Shown one piece after another: positions 40,135 to 48,840 of a stretch of 64,000 nucleotides of DNA (its first letter is position 1; every line of letters begins with the position of its first letter). The stretch spans positions 1 to 64,000 of the forward strand of contig CAKTFS010000006.1 in NCBI GenBank assembly GCA_934561115.1, in the 5' to 3' direction. The notes beneath the pieces were generated by a model, which saw only the letters and a list, made by a program, of their open reading frames with translations, ran no database searches and was not told the DNA's origin. Both the position numbers and the translations under genes were made by a program. This DNA is from an uncultured Faecalibacterium sp. (GTDB lineage Bacteria > Bacillota > Clostridia > Oscillospirales > Ruminococcaceae).

Positions 40135-41391
40135 ATGAAAACTGAAAAATTCAAGGTGACACCGCTGGAGCGGGCATGGATCTTATACGATGTGGGCAAC
40201 TCGGCCTTTGTGCTGATGATCGCTACGCTGGTGCCCATCTTCTTCAATGCGCTGGCCGAGGCCGGCGGGGTGAGCAAGGTGGACTATCTGGCCTACTGGG
40301 GCTACGCAAGCTCCATCGTCACGGTGGTCACCGCCATTCTGGGCCCCATTCTGGGCACGCTGGCGGACACCAAGGGCTTTAAAAAGCCCATCTTTATGCT
40401 TTGCCTTTTTGTGGGCGTCATTGGCTGCTGCGCCATGGGTCTGGCGGGCACATGGCTGGTCTTTCTGGTCATTTTTATCATCGCCAAGATCGGCTACTCC
40501 GGCAGTCTGGTGTTCTACGACTCCATGCTGGGCGATGTGACCACCCCGGAGCGGATGGACATGGTGTCCTCCCGCGGGTATGCATGGGGCTATATCGGCA
40601 GCTGCGTGCCTTTTGTGGTCTGTCTGGCGCTGGTGCTGGGCAGCAGCGCAGTAGGGCTCAGCCAGATGACCGCGCTGTCCATCGCGCTGGTCATTACCGC
40701 CGTGTGGTGGCTGGTGGTCACCCTGCCGCTGCTGAAAAAGTACCGCCAGATCAACTATGTGGAGGTGGAGCAGCACGCCATCCGCCAGAGCTTTGTGCGC
40801 ATCGGGCAGACTTTGAAGCACCTGCCGCAGGACAAGCAGGTGTTCTGGTTCCTGCTGGCCTTCTTCTGCTACATCGACGGCGTGTATACCATCATTGATA
40901 TGGCCACCGCCTACGGCACGGCACTGGGGCTGGACACCACCGGCCTGCTGCTGGCGCTGCTGGTCACCCAGATCGTGGCCTTCCCCTCGGCGCTGATCTT
41001 TGGACGCCTGAGCCAGAAGTATGAATCCAAGACCCTGATCCCGGTTTGCATCGCGGCCTATACCGGCATTGCCGTCTTTGCCTTCTTCCTGAAGAGCCAG
41101 TGGCAGTTCTGGGTGCTGGCTGTGGTGGTGGGCATGTTCCAGGGCGGTGTGCAGGCGCTGAGCCGCAGCCACTTTGCCAAGATCATCCCGCAGGAAAAAT
41201 CCGGCGAATACTTCGGCCTGTTCGATATCTGCGGCAAGGGCGCCTCCTTCCTTGGCACCATGATCGTCAGTGTGGGCAGCCAGCTGACCGGCAGCGCCAA
41301 CGTGGGTGTTGGTTCCATTGCCATCCTGTTCGTCATCGGCTTTGTGCTGTTCGGCATTTCCACCCGGACAGAGGAGACAAAGCAGGTCTGA
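40135..41391 (+). CDS. MFS transporter, UMF1/Atg22-like
   Basis: A 418-residue protein with about twelve membrane segments. The opening LERAWILYDVGNSAFVLMIATLVPIFF and the GFGQSKYG-like block FDICGKGASFLGTMIVSVGSQLTG resemble UMF1-type members. ATG at 40135 follows AAGGGAAAA. It ends before a strong terminator. Substrate unknown; family members include peptide or amino acid effluxers. Confidence 0.88.
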   Translation: MKTEKFKVTPLERAWILYDVGNSAFVLMIATLVPIFFNALAEAGGVSKVDYLAYWGYASSIVTVVTAILGPILGTLADTKGFKKPIFMLCLFVGVIGCCAMGLAGTWLVFLVIFIIAKIGYSGSLVFYDSMLGDVTTPERMDMVSSRGYAWGYIGSCVPFVVCLALVLGSSAVGLSQMTALSIALVITAVWWLVVTLPLLKKYRQINYVEVEQHAIRQSFVRIGQTLKHLPQDKQVFWFLLAFFCYIDGVYTIIDMATAYGTALGLDTTGLLLALLVTQIVAFPSALIFGRLSQKYESKTLIPVCIAAYTGIAVFAFFLKSQWQFWVLAVVVGMFQGGVQALSRSHFAKIIPQEKSGEYFGLFDICGKGASFLGTMIVSVGSQLTGSANVGVGSIAILFVIGFVLFGISTRTEETKQV

Positions 41392-41406
41392 CCATTTTAT
41401 GAAAAA

Positions 41407-41447
41407 ACGAAGCCCGGAGCGTCTGCAGACGCTCCGGGCTTCGTTTT
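41407..41447 (+). terminator. Terminator after the MFS gene
   Basis: ACGAAGCCCGGAGCGTC pairs with its perfect complement, loop TGCA, followed by TTTTT. Confidence 0.85.
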
Positions 41448-41547
41448 TGTTCAGAGGAGCCGCTGTACAAAATGCTGTCGGACGGGGGCAGCACGGGCAA
41501 AATTATCATGCAAAAAATACATCCTTGAAAAAAGTAGAATTAACCTA

Positions 41548-41576
41548 TTGACAAACTAGGTAGAACGGGATATAAT
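41548..41576 (+). promoter_or_regulatory. Promoter of the metY leader
   Basis: TTGACA, 17 nt, TATAAT: full consensus. It lies about 340 bp before metY, so the transcript has a long leader. Confidence 0.9.
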
Positions 41577-41679
41577 GCAGACATCCAATCCACCAGTCTT
41601 GTAGGGAAATGAAACAGAGGTTCCCCGGCGGGTGGTACATAGAGGGATGGAAAAGTTTTACCGGAAGGAGGGCACAAAG

Positions 41680-41808
41680 ATGAAGCTGATCTGGAAAGAA
41701 CTGCTGCACGCGAATTATCGCTGTGGGCGAATGCGTACCAACCGGGCACAGGCATCGGATGTGTACTGTATGTTGCCCTCGGCTGTGCGAATGTGCACCC
41801 GAATGTGA
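41680..41808 (+). CDS. Met/Cys-rich leader peptide of metY
   Basis: A 42-codon ORF starting with ATG at 41680, preceded by GGAAGGAGG at ideal distance. Eight of 42 residues are Met (5, including the start) or Cys (3), and the end reads CMLPSAVRMCTRM. It is followed 28 bp later by a terminator (41836-41870) and then metY, whose product makes homocysteine. Part of the ORF (41741-41748) can pair with the 5' arm of the terminator. This is the arrangement of a transcription-attenuation leader peptide. The inference rests on sequence only. Confidence 0.65.
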   Translation: MKLIWKELLHANYRCGRMRTNRAQASDVYCMLPSAVRMCTRM

Positions 41809-41841
41809 CAGCAGCAGCTCCGGTGGACCACACTGCCCGGT
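41741..41841 (+). promoter_or_regulatory. Possible antiterminator pairing in the metY leader
   Basis: ACCGGGCA (41741-41748, inside the leader ORF) is perfectly complementary to TGCCCGGT (41834-41841), which overlaps the 5' arm of the terminator, so the two helices exclude each other. Confidence 0.5.
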
Positions 41842-41870
41842 GCGCCTTTGAAAACGCATCGGGATTTTTT
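41836..41870 (+). terminator. Attenuator terminator ahead of metY
   Basis: CCCGGTGCG (41836-41844) pairs with CGCATCGGG (41855-41863, one G-U pair), followed by ATTTTTTG. It lies between promoter and metY. Confidence 0.75.
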
Positions 41871-41916
41871 GTACACAACAATAATACTTTTGGTATACAA
41901 AGAGAGGTAAATAACA

Positions 41917-43206
41917 ATGTCTGAATATAAATTTGAGACCCTGCAGCTTCATGTCGGCCAGGAGCAGGCCGACCCCGCCACCGATGCCCGTGCGGTGCCC
42001 ATCTACCAGACCACGTCTTATGTGTTCCGCAACAGCCAGCACGCCGCGGACCGTTTCGGTCTGGCCGATGCAGGCAACATCTATGGCCGCCTGACCAACT
42101 CCACGCAGGATGTGTTCGAAAAGCGCATTGCAGCGCTGGAGGGCGGCGTGGCAGCACTGGCTACCGCTTCCGGTGCAGCTGCCATCACCTACACCATTCA
42201 GGCACTGGCACAGGCCGGTGACCACATCGTGGCACAAAAGACCATCTACGGCGGTAGCTACAACCTGCTGGCTCACACCCTGACCCAGTTCGGCGTCAAC
42301 ACCACCTTCGTGGATGCCCACGACCTTGCACAGGTGGAGGCCGCTATCCAGCCCAACACCAAGGCTGTGTATCTGGAGACGCTGGGCAACCCCAACAGCG
42401 ATATCCCTGATATCGATGCCATTGCCGCCATTGCCCACAAGCACGGTCTGCCGCTGGTCATTGACAACACCTTCGGCACCCCGTACCTCATCCGTCCCAT
42501 CGAGCACGGCGCAGACATCGTGGTGCACTCTGCCACCAAGTTCATCGGCGGCCACGGCACCACGCTGGGCGGCATCATCGTGGACAGCGGCAACTTCGAC
42601 TGGAAGGCCAGCGGCCGTTACCCCAACATTGCTGCCCCCAACCCCAGCTACCACGGCGTCTCCTTTGCAGATGCCGCAGGCCCGGCTGCCTTTGTCACCT
42701 ACATCCGCGCTATTCTGCTGCGTGATACCGGCGCTACCATCTCCCCCTTCAACGCCTTCCTGCTGCTGCAGGGCACCGAGACGCTGAGCCTGCGCATCGA
42801 GCGTCATGTGGAGAACACCAAAAAGGTGGTGGAATTCCTTGCCAACCACCCGCAGGTGGAAAAGGTGAATCATCCCTCGCTGCCGGATCACCCGGATCAC
42901 GCCCTGTACCAGAAGTATTTCCCCAACGGCGGTGCATCCATCTTTACCTTTAACATCAAGGGCGGCCGCGAGGAAGCCTTTACCTTCATCGACAACCTGA
43001 AGATCTTCTCTCTGCTGGCCAACGTGGCGGACGTGAAGAGTCTTGTTATCCACCCGGCCTCCACCACCCATAGCCAGCTGACCGATGCCGAGCTGGCCGA
43101 GCAGCAGATCTATCAGAACACCATCCGCCTGTCCATCGGCACCGAGCACATTGATGACATCCTTGCCGATCTGGAAGCCGGCTTCGCAGCCGTCCGCGGC
43201 AAGTAA
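41917..43206 (+). CDS. metY: O-acetylhomoserine sulfhydrylase (copy 1)
   Basis: A 429-residue PLP enzyme of the Cys/Met metabolism family. It begins KFETLQLHVGQEQADPATDARAVPIYQTTSYVF and has YGRLTNSTQDVFEKRIAALEGG, the VIDNTFGTPYLIRPIEHGAD block and the PLP lysine in VHSATKFIGGHGT. It converts O-acetylhomoserine and sulfide to homocysteine. A long controlled leader precedes it. A second paralogue lies at 60248. Confidence 0.95.
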   Translation: MSEYKFETLQLHVGQEQADPATDARAVPIYQTTSYVFRNSQHAADRFGLADAGNIYGRLTNSTQDVFEKRIAALEGGVAALATASGAAAITYTIQALAQAGDHIVAQKTIYGGSYNLLAHTLTQFGVNTTFVDAHDLAQVEAAIQPNTKAVYLETLGNPNSDIPDIDAIAAIAHKHGLPLVIDNTFGTPYLIRPIEHGADIVVHSATKFIGGHGTTLGGIIVDSGNFDWKASGRYPNIAAPNPSYHGVSFADAAGPAAFVTYIRAILLRDTGATISPFNAFLLLQGTETLSLRIERHVENTKKVVEFLANHPQVEKVNHPSLPDHPDHALYQKYFPNGGASIFTFNIKGGREEAFTFIDNLKIFSLLANVADVKSLVIHPASTTHSQLTDAELAEQQIYQNTIRLSIGTEHIDDILADLEAGFAAVRGK

Positions 43207-43276
43207 GCAGCTATTCTCTTTCCCGCAAGGGAATGTGATCTTCCTTTTATTCCTGTCCAAGCCTCCATAAGCGTAC

Positions 43277-43312
43277 GACAAGCCCCCGGCTGCCCGCCGG
43301 GGGTCTTGTCAT
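43277..43312 (+). terminator. Terminator of metY (copy 1)
   Basis: GACAAG-CCCCCGGC pairs with GCCGGGGG-CTTGTC. Confidence 0.75.
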
Positions 43313-43325
43313 CTCGTTTATTTAA

Positions 43326-43384
43326 GACCCGACCCGTGAAAATGCAATGCCGGAGCGTCCGCAGACGCTCCGGCATTGCGCTAT
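43326..43384 (+). repeat. Family A repeat, hairpin 1 half, copy A5
   Basis: CCCGTGAAAAT then a perfect 15-bp stem (43344-43379) with loop CCGCAG. Hairpin 2 is replaced by family B copy B2. Confidence 0.75.
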
Positions 43385-43386
43385 TT

Positions 43387-43481
43387 ATAGCAGTTTGCGT
43401 TTTTAATGCACAAGCAACATCCGCAAACTGCATATCGCAAATATGCTGTTTTGATAGGCACTATTTCTGAAAATTGCGATA
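43387..43481 (+). repeat. Family B two-stem element, copy B2
   Basis: Stem 1 GCAGTTTGCG/CGCAAACTGC (43390-43399 with 43422-43431); stem 2 TATCGCAA/TTGCGATA (43433-43440 with 43474-43481). Joined to A5 on its left. Confidence 0.75.
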
Positions 43482-43500
43482 GAACGATTTTTCCTTTTAA

Positions 43501-44115
43501 TCAGCGGCCAATCAGCAGGTCGCGGCGGCAGCGCAGACCCACAGAGAGGGTGGCGCTGCTGCCCAGATGCCGCAGGGTGACGCGGGTACCGGACTTCTGC
43601 CCCTCGCACAGCAGCGAGAGGTTCAGGGTGGTGGTGTTCTTCTCGGTCACCAGCACCAGCGTTTTCACGCCGTTGGCCTGCAGTGCCTGCATATCCTCGA
43701 TGGTGGTGCGGAAGGTGGCCACCTCGGCGGGGACGTCCAGCGTCAGCACGTCGTCCTTCTGGCGGGCGGTGTACAGCAGCTGCTTGCCCAGCAGGCCCTT
43801 GACGGTGTAGCGCGCCTCGGTCTTTGCGGTGTCGGCCAGTTCATCGCCGGAGATCAGCATAATGTTGCCCTGAATGGGGTTGCCCTCCGGGGCACCGTAG
43901 CCGCCGTAGCTGGGGTCTTTTTCGCCCACAGCAACGTCGGCACTGTGCAGTGCGATATCACCCTGCACCATCTGCTCCTGCGGGGGCAGATAGCCCTCCA
44001 CGCAGGTAGAATCCACCTCGGCGGCAAATGCGCCCACGCTCAGCATAGCAGCGGCGCACACCGCCACAGCGGCACAGCTCAGGGTACGGACAAACTTTTT
44101 GTTCAGCATCTTCAT
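43501..44115 (-). CDS. Secreted protein of unknown function
   Basis: A 204-residue protein with a signal peptide (KKFVRTLSCAAVAVCAAAML then GAFAAEV, cleavage near residue 32). The mature part is a soluble alpha/beta-looking domain with no motif I recognise; cysteines near residues 38, 171 and 197 might form disulfides. AGGAGG precedes the ATG. It stands alone between ftsH and family A/B repeats. Confidence 0.8.
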   Translation of the reverse strand: MKMLNKKFVRTLSCAAVAVCAAAMLSVGAFAAEVDSTCVEGYLPPQEQMVQGDIALHSADVAVGEKDPSYGGYGAPEGNPIQGNIMLISGDELADTAKTEARYTVKGLLGKQLLYTARQKDDVLTLDVPAEVATFRTTIEDMQALQANGVKTLVLVTEKNTTTLNLSLLCEGQKSGTRVTLRHLGSSATLSVGLRCRRDLLIGR

Positions 44116-44215
44116 AGGAAATACCTCCTGAAAACGGCAGCCGCAGGGACTGCCTTTGTTTTTTGCATCATAATCGTTTTTTTAAACCATGGTTCAGCTG
44201 CGGCGCATCCACAAT

Positions 44216-44256
44216 GGAAAACCGCCGTATCTGCTTTGTAAACGGATACGGCGGCC
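44216..44256 (-). terminator. Terminator of ftsH
   Basis: CCGCCGTATC pairs with GATACGGCGG, with TTTTCC on the minus strand. Confidence 0.7.
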
Positions 44257-44289
44257 GGATTATTGCAAAAGATTCAAAATTTTTTATTT

Positions 44290-46140
44290 TCAGGGATTCT
44301 CCGGTTTGTTTTCGGTATCATCGCGGTTGAGGATATCCATGAACTCCTCGCCGGTGATGGTCTCCTTCTGGTACAGGTACTGTGCCAGCTCGTCCAGCTT
44401 TGCGCGGTTCTCGGTCAGGATACGGATGGCCTTTTCGTGCTGGGTCTTGACCAGCTCTACCACCTTCCGGTCGATCTCGCACTGGGTCTGGGCACTGCAT
44501 GCCAGCGAGGTGTCGCCGCCCAGATACTGGTTGTTTACGGTTTCCAGCGCTACCATGTCAAATTCATCGCTCATGCCATAGCGGGTCAGCATGGCGCGGG
44601 CAAGCTTGGTGGCCTGCTCGATATCATTGGACGCGCCGGTGGTGATAGAGTTGAAGGCCACCTCTTCGGCGGCGCGGCCGCCGGTCAGGGTGGCGATCTT
44701 ATTTTCCAGCTCGGCCTTGTTCATCAGGTAGTGGTTGCCCTCGTCCACCTGCATGGTGTAGCCCAGTGCGCCGGAGGTGCGGGGGATGATGGTGATCTTC
44801 TGCACCGGGGCAGAGTGGGACTGCTTGGCCGCCACAAGGGCATGGCCGATCTCGTGGTAGGCTACGATGCACTTTTCGTGGTCGGTCAGGATGGAGTTCT
44901 TCTTCTGGTAGCCGGCAATGACCACCTCGATGCTCTCCTCAAGGTCGGCCTGCGTCACGCTCTTGCGGCCTGCCCGCACGGCACGCAGGGCGGCTTCGTT
45001 CACAATATTGGCAAGCTCAGCGCCGGAGGCACCGGAAGCCATGCGTGCCACGGTGTTGAAGTCCACACCCGGGGCGATCTTCACCTTTTTGGCGTGTACC
45101 TTCAAAATTTCTTCGCGGCCCTTCAGGTCGGGCAGCTCCACGGGCACACGGCGGTCGAACCGGCCGGGGCGGGTCAGGGCAGGGTCGAGGGAATCCGGGC
45201 GATTGGTGGCCGCCAGAATAATGACACCGGTGTTGCCCTCAAAGCCGTCCATCTCGGTAAGCAGCTGGTTCAGGGTCTGCTCGCGCTCGTCGTTGCCGCC
45301 AAACTGGCCGCTGTTGCGCTTCTGACCGATGGCATCGATCTCGTCGATAAACACGATGCATGGCGCTTTCTCCTTGGCCTGCTTGAACAGGTCACGCACC
45401 TTGGAGGCACCCATGCCTACGAACATCTCCACGAACTCCGAGCCGGAGATGGAGAAGAAGGGAACATTGGATTCGCCCGCCACGGCCTTGGCCAGCATGG
45501 TCTTGCCGGTGCCCGGAGGGCCTACCAGCAGAATGCCCTTGGGCATGGAAGCGCCAATCTCTTCGTACTTCTTGGGGTCGTGCAGATAATTGACGATCTC
45601 CTGCAGGTTCTCCTTGGCCTCGTCCTCACCGGCAACGTCCGCAAAGCGGATGCCGTGGGTGGACTGCACATACACCTTTGCGTTGGATTTGCCCGCGCCG
45701 CCGAACATCATGGCACCCGGACCGCCGCCTGCCTTTTCTATCAGCTTTTTGTTCATCTGGTTGCCAATGAAGCTGAACAGCAGGATGGGCAGCACAAACC
45801 ACAGCAGAAAGCTGAGCACCGGCGAACCCTGCTCCACGATCTCGCTGGAGAACTGCGCGCCGGCATCGTACAGACGCTCGGTCAGGCCGGGGTCGTTCAT
45901 CAGGCCGGTCTTGTAGATCTGCTTGTTGTCTTTATCTGTAAAAATGATCTGGTTGGACTGGATATCCACCTTGCCGATGTTCTCCTGCTCGGTCATGCTC
46001 ATAAAGGTGCCGTAGTCTACCTCCTGCACCTGACGCTCGGCCAGCCACGGCATGACCACAAGGTTGATGACCAGTAGCACCAGCAGCACGATGGCATAGT
46101 AGATGGCCAACGGCTTTTTGGATGGCTTGACTTCTTTCAT
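44290..46140 (-). CDS. ftsH: ATP-dependent zinc metalloprotease FtsH
   Basis: A 616-residue membrane AAA protease. Two N-terminal membrane segments ([20 protein letters not shown] and [16 protein letters not shown]) flank a periplasm-side domain. Then Walker [18 protein letters not shown], Walker [36 protein letters not shown] and the zinc motif HEIGHALV. It degrades unassembled membrane and regulatory proteins. A probable -10 TATACT (46291-46286) lies upstream, so family B copy B3 is in the ftsH leader, read in antisense. Confidence 0.96.
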   Translation of the reverse strand: MKEVKPSKKPLAIYYAIVLLVLLVINLVVMPWLAERQVQEVDYGTFMSMTEQENIGKVDIQSNQIIFTDKDNKQIYKTGLMNDPGLTERLYDAGAQFSSEIVEQGSPVLSFLLWFVLPILLFSFIGNQMNKKLIEKAGGGPGAMMFGGAGKSNAKVYVQSTHGIRFADVAGEDEAKENLQEIVNYLHDPKKYEEIGASMPKGILLVGPPGTGKTMLAKAVAGESNVPFFSISGSEFVEMFVGMGASKVRDLFKQAKEKAPCIVFIDEIDAIGQKRNSGQFGGNDEREQTLNQLLTEMDGFEGNTGVIILAATNRPDSLDPALTRPGRFDRRVPVELPDLKGREEILKVHAKKVKIAPGVDFNTVARMASGASGAELANIVNEAALRAVRAGRKSVTQADLEESIEVVIAGYQKKNSILTDHEKCIVAYHEIGHALVAAKQSHSAPVQKITIIPRTSGALGYTMQVDEGNHYLMNKAELENKIATLTGGRAAEEVAFNSITTGASNDIEQATKLARAMLTRYGMSDEFDMVALETVNNQYLGGDTSLACSAQTQCEIDRKVVELVKTQHEKAIRILTENRAKLDELAQYLYQKETITGEEFMDILNRDDTENKPENP

Positions 46141-46159
46141 GGGAATTTCCTCCTTCTAT

Positions 46160-46256
46160 ATATCGCAGTTTGCGTTTTTAATGCACAGGCAACATCCGCA
46201 AACTGCATATCGCAAATATGTCGTTTTGATAGAGACTGTTGCTGAAGATTGCGATA
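46160..46256 (+). repeat. Family B two-stem element, copy B3
   Basis: Stem 1 GCAGTTTGCG/CGCAAACTGC (46165-46174 with 46197-46206); stem 2 TATCGCAA/TTGCGATA (46208-46215 with 46249-46256). It lies within the 5' untranslated region of ftsH. Confidence 0.75.
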
Positions 46257-46439
46257 AAGTGGGCTTCCACCCGTTTGCTGCGTCCAGTATACCACACCTT
46301 GCCGCCCGGCAACAGCGCAGCAAGGGCAACTTTGCAAAAACTTAGCAGTTTCTTAACAAAGAGGGGAGAATCCCCAATTCTGTATGATTTTCCCTATGGT
46401 GTTATGAAATGCTTTCATCTTTATCCTGAACGAAACTTC

Positions 46440-46468
46440 TTGACACTTTCTGGCAGGCGTGCTAAAAT
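46440..46468 (+). promoter_or_regulatory. Promoter of the leu operon leader
   Basis: TTGACA, 17 nt, TAAAAT, just ahead of the T-box leader. Confidence 0.8.
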
Positions 46469-46495
46469 TATCTCACTTTCAACAAAGTGCAAATG

Positions 46496-46786
46496 CGATG
46501 ACGGGGATAAAACGATCTTTCTTCTGTGTGCAGAGAGCCGCCGGGTGGTGCAAGGCGGGTGCAGAGAACTTCGGATACTGGCCCCTGAGCGGCAGAGCTG
46601 AATGGATAAGTAGGTTCTGACGGACGCCCACCGTTACAGGGGCAGCGATTCGCCGCCTTGGCCGATCGTGCAAAGTGGCTGTACCTGACCGTACAGCAAG
46701 GAGAGTGGTACCACGGGTGCCCTGTAAAAGCTATTTACAGGCTCTCGTCTCTCAAGGTTTTCGCCTTGAAAGACGGGAGCCTTTTT
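46496..46786 (+). promoter_or_regulatory. T-box leader, leucine specific (likely)
   Basis: Stem I has AGAGAG, GGTGGTGCAAGGCGG and a specifier region GAACTTCGG; the probable specifier is CTT (46569-46571), a Leu codon. The T-box sequence GTGGTACCAC (46705-46714) is intact. A terminator stem (46740-46780) with five T follows. Uncharged leucyl tRNA would favour readthrough to leuA. Confidence 0.9.
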
Positions 46787-46793
46787 GTATGAT

Positions 46794-46955
46794 GACCCTC
46801 TCAGTCGCCTGACGGCGACAGCTCCCCCGAGGGGGGGGAGCTTTAAGAGAAAAGGGGAGGAATGCTTCTTCTAAGAAGCGTCTCACCTTTTTCAGAAGCC
46901 GGAAAGCTCCCCTTTCGGGGGAGCTGGCAGCCCCGCAGGGGCTGACTGAGAGGGT
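46794..46955. repeat. Family C MITE-like element, copy C5
   Basis: Ends ACCCTCTCAGTCG and GACTGAGAGGGT are inverted repeats; inner GAGCTTTAAG-type and GGGGGAGCTGGCAG segments. It lies between the T-box terminator and leuA. Confidence 0.75.
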
Positions 46956-46987
46956 TCGTCTCACCACAACATCAGGAGGACAACAGG

Positions 46988-48640
46988 ATGATGGACGCTA
47001 CCAAGTACGCACCGGGGTATTACCCGGTACCCGCCGGTTATGACAGCTGGGTAAAAAAAGACCATATTGAAAAGGCTCCCGCATGGTGCAGCGTGGACCT
47101 GCGGGACGGCAATCAGGCACTGATCGTGCCTATGAGCCTTGCAGAAAAGCTGGAGTTCTTCCAGATGCTGGTGAAGATCGGCTTCAAGGAGATCGAGGTG
47201 GGTTTCCCCGCCGCCAGCGAGACCGAGTACGAGTTTCTGCGCACCCTGATCGAAAAGGACATGATCCCCGCCGACGTCACCGTGCAGGTGCTGACCCAGT
47301 GCCGCGACCACATCATCCGCCGCACCTTCGAGGCGGTCAAGGGCGCACCCCGGGCGGTGATCCACTTCTACAACTCCACCTCCGTGGCACAGCGGGAGCA
47401 GGTGTTCCACAAGTCCAAGGAGGAGATCAAGCAGATCGCCGTGGACGGCGCAAAGCTGGTCAAGCAGCTCAGCGAGGAATACGAGGGCAACTTCCTGTTT
47501 GAGTACAGCCCCGAAAGCTTTACCGGCACCGAGGTGGACTACGCCGTAGAGGTGTGCAACGCCGTGCTGGATATCATGCAGCCCACCCCGGAGCGTCCCA
47601 TGATCATCAATCTGCCGGTGACCGTGGAGATGAGTATGCCCCATGTGTACGCCAACCAGATCGAGTACTGCGACAAGCACCTGAAGTACCGCGACAGCGT
47701 GATCATCTCCACCCACCCGCACAACGACCGCGGCACCGGCGTTGCCTGCGCAGAGCTGGCAGTGCTGGCTGGCGCACAGCGCGTGGAGTGCTGCCTGTTC
47801 GGCAACGGCGAGCGCACCGGCAATGTGGACGCCGTGACGCTGGCCATGAATATGTACAGCCACGGCGTAGACCCCAAGCTGGACTTCTCGGACATGCCCG
47901 CCATCTGCGCTACCTATGAGCGGGTGACCCGGATGCACATCTACGAGCGCACCCCCTATGCCGGGCAGCTGGTGTTTGCCGCCTTCTCCGGCAGCCATCA
48001 GGACGCTATTGCAAAGGGTATGGCTTACCGCAAGCAGTCCGGCGAGCACCGCTGGACCTGCCCCTACATCCCGGTGGACCCCCACGACATCGGCCGCACC
48101 TACGATGCCGACGTCATCCGCATCAACAGCCAGAGCGGCAAGGGCGGCATCGGCTTTGTGCTGGAGCAGAACTACGGCTACAACCTGCCCCCCAAGATGC
48201 GGGAGGCGCTGGGTTACAAGGTCAAGAGCGTGTCCGACCACAGCCACAAGGAGCTGAGCGCCGCCGAGGTGCTGCACATCTTCGAGGATACCTACCTGAA
48301 CCGCGCAAAGCCGCTGAACGTGGTGGAAGCCCACTTTGCACAGGTAAACGGCATTACCGCCACGGTCACGCTGGAGCTGAACGGTCAGCGCAAGGTGGTC
48401 ACCTCGGTGGGCAACGGCCGTCTGGATGCCGTAGCCAACGCCATCCAGAGCGCTACCGGCATGGACTTCCATCTGGAAAACTACTCCGAGCACAGTCTGG
48501 ACGAGGGCTCTACCTCCCGCGCGGCCTCCTATGTGGGCCTTGTCTGGGGCGACAACACGGTCACATGGGGTGCCGGTACCGACACCGACATCATCGTGGC
48601 CGGTATCCGCGCCCTTGTCAGTGCGATCAATAATCGATAA
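46988..48640 (+). CDS. leuA: 2-isopropylmalate synthase
   Basis: A 550-residue enzyme of the longer (type 2, fungal/actinobacterial-like) LeuA group: PAWCSVDLRDGNQAL with the metal and catalytic RDGNQ, IEVGFPAASETEYEFLR, the HPHNDRGTGVACAELA metal histidines and the GNGERTGNVDAVTLA signature. A C-terminal regulatory domain (residues 430-550) likely senses leucine. GGAGG precedes the ATG. First gene of the T-box-controlled leu genes; it condenses acetyl-CoA with 2-oxoisovalerate. Confidence 0.96.
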   Translation: MMDATKYAPGYYPVPAGYDSWVKKDHIEKAPAWCSVDLRDGNQALIVPMSLAEKLEFFQMLVKIGFKEIEVGFPAASETEYEFLRTLIEKDMIPADVTVQVLTQCRDHIIRRTFEAVKGAPRAVIHFYNSTSVAQREQVFHKSKEEIKQIAVDGAKLVKQLSEEYEGNFLFEYSPESFTGTEVDYAVEVCNAVLDIMQPTPERPMIINLPVTVEMSMPHVYANQIEYCDKHLKYRDSVIISTHPHNDRGTGVACAELAVLAGAQRVECCLFGNGERTGNVDAVTLAMNMYSHGVDPKLDFSDMPAICATYERVTRMHIYERTPYAGQLVFAAFSGSHQDAIAKGMAYRKQSGEHRWTCPYIPVDPHDIGRTYDADVIRINSQSGKGGIGFVLEQNYGYNLPPKMREALGYKVKSVSDHSHKELSAAEVLHIFEDTYLNRAKPLNVVEAHFAQVNGITATVTLELNGQRKVVTSVGNGRLDAVANAIQSATGMDFHLENYSEHSLDEGSTSRAASYVGLVWGDNTVTWGAGTDTDIIVAGIRALVSAINNR

Positions 48641-48656
48641 AAAAGGGGAGCGTCCT

Positions 48657-48800
48657 CGCCCTCTCCGTCAGTTCGCTTCGCTCACTGCCACCTCTCCCAA
48701 AGGGAGAGGCCTTGGCAAAGAGATGAAGTTTGCGTGGATTGCCAAAGGCTCTCCCTTTGGGAGAGCTGGCAAATCCGAAGGATTTGACTGAGAGGGCGAG
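48657..48800. repeat. Family C MITE-like element, copy C6
   Basis: Left end GCCCTCTCCGTCAG, right end GACTGAGAGGGC; inside, CTCTCCCAAAGGGAGAG and CTCTCCCTTTGGGAGAG repeats. It lies between leuA and leuC. Confidence 0.75.
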
Positions 48801-48840
48801 CCGCCTACTCTTCTACATAAGTAAAAAGGAGAAAACTACC

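Noticed and set aside
41577-41680. SAM riboswitch or T-box before metY
   Set aside because: GGGTGGTACA near 41628 resembles a T-box core, but the GTGGTACCACG box is incomplete and no specifier stem or SAM-I signature is visible. The leader peptide/terminator fits better.
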